From an uncultured Candidatus Saccharibacteria bacterium (GTDB lineage: Bacteria > Patescibacteriota > Saccharimonadia > Saccharimonadales > Saccharimonadaceae), in assembly GCA_938036825.1 (NCBI GenBank), contig CALHWD010000021.1:1-64000 (forward strand): a DNA stretch of 64,000 nucleotides. The letters are read 5' to 3'. Below the pieces are notes generated by a model. That model had not been told where the DNA came from and ran no database searches. It saw only the letters and a list, made by a program, of their open reading frames with translations. A program made the translations under genes and the position numbers. Every line of letters begins with the position of its first letter. Position 1 is the first letter of the stretch. This document shows, in pieces, positions 62,715 through 64,000 of this stretch.

Positions 62715-63173
62715 TTATTTATCCTTTTGCTGAGCCTGCTCAGCTGCACCACCAAAGAGGAAGGTCACCCACTGCTCGAGGTTGCTACTCTGTATATCGG
62801 GGTTAGCAGGCTTGTCGGTTGGTGGATCGTGCGCCTCAGAGCTATTCTTGGGCAGCACGATCACCTTCTCGCCAGGTGCCACCAAGCCAAGTTTCTCACG
62901 AGCAGCAAGCTCTTTATATTCGTCGCTCTCGCGGAAATTCTTTTGGTATTGCAGCGTTTGCGTCTCAAGCTCGGTGAGGACAAGCTGCCGCCGTTTCGTC
63001 TCTAGCTCGCGCTGCTGCGTATAGTTCTGCTGGAGACGTGCTACCGACTGCCAGGCAAGGTATGTCGCAATCACGAGCGCAAGCGCCAGCACAATGGTAT
63101 TGAGCTGGAGATAATCATGCTTGATCTTGTAGATGATGTGGCGCTTGGTAGTGTCGCTGAACACAAACTTCAT
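62715..63173 (-). CDS. FtsB/DivIC-type septum formation protein
   Basis: 152 residues. Short cytosolic start, a membrane helix (about 25-42, IVLALALVIATYLAW), then a coiled coil with heptads (ARLQQNYTQQRELETKRRQLVLTELE) and YKELAAREKLGLVAPGEKVIVLP, the typical FtsB/DivIC ending. The tail is polar and longer than usual. Bridges division proteins FtsL and FtsQ outside the membrane. The ATG follows TATAAT by 8 bases (leaderless). Upstream is the divergent unknown gene at 63312. Confidence 0.85.
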   Translation of the reverse strand: MKFVFSDTTKRHIIYKIKHDYLQLNTIVLALALVIATYLAWQSVARLQQNYTQQRELETKRRQLVLTELETQTLQYQKNFRESDEYKELAAREKLGLVAPGEKVIVLPKNSSEAHDPPTDKPANPDIQSSNLEQWVTFLFGGAAEQAQQKDK

Positions 63174-63311
63174 AGGCTTCTATTATACCGTAGACCGCGC
63201 AGTTGCTGCAAAAGCTGCGGCCAGCAAAAAACACGCTGCGCACCACAATTTTGGTCAAAAATCGCTCATAGACTTGCCAGGTGTCGACCTCTGTGCTATA
63301 ACCAATGCAAG

Positions 63312-63926
63312 ATGACACATATACAACCTTCTCATAGGGCTGTGCTTGAGAGCAGTCCAGTGTTACCAGTAACGCCAGAAACGGTAGTTGGTGCTATGAC
63401 ATATGCAACAGTACGGGTAGGCCAATTAGCAATACAAGGCGAGCTATTTGGTGATAGCGATACTTCTTATTCTGCCGATCATGAACAAACCGAGCCTATA
63501 CCCGCAATATATCCCAACACTCATACCACAGGCGGCTCTACCTCTGAAACGCAGCCAAAGAGGCCTACATTTGATGATCTCCTTGCCCGACAACGCTCTG
63601 TTAATGCGCTTGAGCGCAAACGCACTCGTCATTCTACCCCCGAACTTATCAATGCTTGGCGAGAGCTCGATCACGCCATTGCCAACCATCTTTTTGGCAT
63701 GTCACCACAAGAATATGAAAAGTGTCGCACTGAGGCGACGGAGCAATTCTATGCAATCGTTGCATACCGCCGAAAAGTGCGTGATGCTACTAAAGCCACT
63801 TACCCTTCTCAAACCACCGCTCAGCGCAGCAACAGGCCACGACGCAATGAGTCAAAGGAAAAGATTGACTCGCGCTCCGCTGCTGCCGGCGAAGGCGTCC
63901 GGAGCCTTAGTAAACTCGACTACTAG
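63312..63926 (+). CDS. hypothetical protein
   Basis: 204 residues, not recognised. N-terminal third is Thr/Val-rich with short hydrophobic stretches, the middle is disordered, followed by a helical region (TFDDLLARQRSVNALERKRT; NAWRELDHAIANHLF) and a basic C-terminal tail. No catalytic motif. The start at 63312 follows TTGCCA-17-TATAAC by 9 bases; the frame upstream to 63117 is antisense to the FtsB-like gene. AT-rich, similar in style to other unknown genes of the window. Confidence 0.55.
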   Translation: MTHIQPSHRAVLESSPVLPVTPETVVGAMTYATVRVGQLAIQGELFGDSDTSYSADHEQTEPIPAIYPNTHTTGGSTSETQPKRPTFDDLLARQRSVNALERKRTRHSTPELINAWRELDHAIANHLFGMSPQEYEKCRTEATEQFYAIVAYRRKVRDATKATYPSQTTAQRSNRPRRNESKEKIDSRSAAAGEGVRSLSKLDY

Positions 63927-63970
63927 TAGCATATACACCAACAATACGGTATAATGTGGCAAGTGGATCT

Positions 63971-64000
63971 GGGGGCGTAGCTCAGTGGTCAGAGCAGCGG
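63971..64000 (+). tRNA. tRNA, cut by window end
   Basis: GGGGGCG acceptor, TA, then D-arm GCTCAGTGGTCAGAGC. The anticodon lies outside the window, so the amino acid is unknown. A TATAAT at 63950-63955 is its -10 box. Confidence 0.85.

Overview
The window looks like chromosomal DNA of a Candidatus Saccharibacteria (TM7) or closely related CPR bacterium with a Gram-positive-type envelope. This is inferred from the gene set: MurT/GatD, MurA/B/J, type IV prepilins without an outer-membrane system, a LADTG sortase-type anchored surface enzyme, LssY_C and OpgC-like membrane proteins, a membrane-tethered double-AAA Clp ATPase, HrcA/CIRCE heat-shock control, and few biosynthetic genes. UGA is used as an ordinary stop, which argues against the Gracilibacteria/SR1 code. 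Many start codons lie only 6-8 bases after a sigma70 -10 box, so leaderless mRNAs seem common.

Layout: 1-4 kb has tRNA genes, a divergent soluble histidine kinase/response regulator pair and a TM2 protein. 4-12 kb has folD, murB, a four-gene prepilin cluster, glyA and a MurA fused to an N-terminal XRE helix-turn-helix. 12-18 kb has an MFS transporter, a queuosine-precursor transporter (yhhQ) with tgt, and an undecaprenyl-phosphate sugar transferase. 18-23 kb has the Clp-like ATPase with a small membrane partner and a kinase-like gene pair. 23-31 kb has murT-gatD, envelope glycosyl/acyltransferase-type membrane proteins, another prepilin and a Tat-signal protein. 31-36 kb has speD-DUF4178-membrane speE, unknown genes and an FKBP. 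36-43 kb is the HrcA regulon (dnaK; hrcA-grpE) with a sortase-anchored GH16 glucanase. 43-48 kb has unknown genes, an LssY_C protein and a guanylate kinase.

From 59.8 kb down to 47.6 kb runs tilS-ftsH-murJ-lepA. In it lepA is split at the domain II/III junction by about 5.7 kb of accessory genes (three NUDIX hydrolases, YdcF-like, SDR, S51-like peptidase, GrpB-like and membrane proteins). The N-terminal half also carries an in-frame insertion rich in palindromes. The right end holds a disulfide-oxidoreductase-family protein lacking both redox cysteines, two CAU tRNAs, an FtsB/DivIC protein and a truncated tRNA.

The most notable point is a candidate feedback circuit. HTH-MurA and murB share the same inverted repeat (ATATATC-N6-GATATAT) overlapping their promoters, suggesting that the enzyme for the first committed peptidoglycan step may also act as, or be controlled with, a DNA-binding regulator. 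Other strong points are the split EF4/LepA, a Tgt with an altered base pocket beside a transporter gene, and several small genes below the usual size cutoff.
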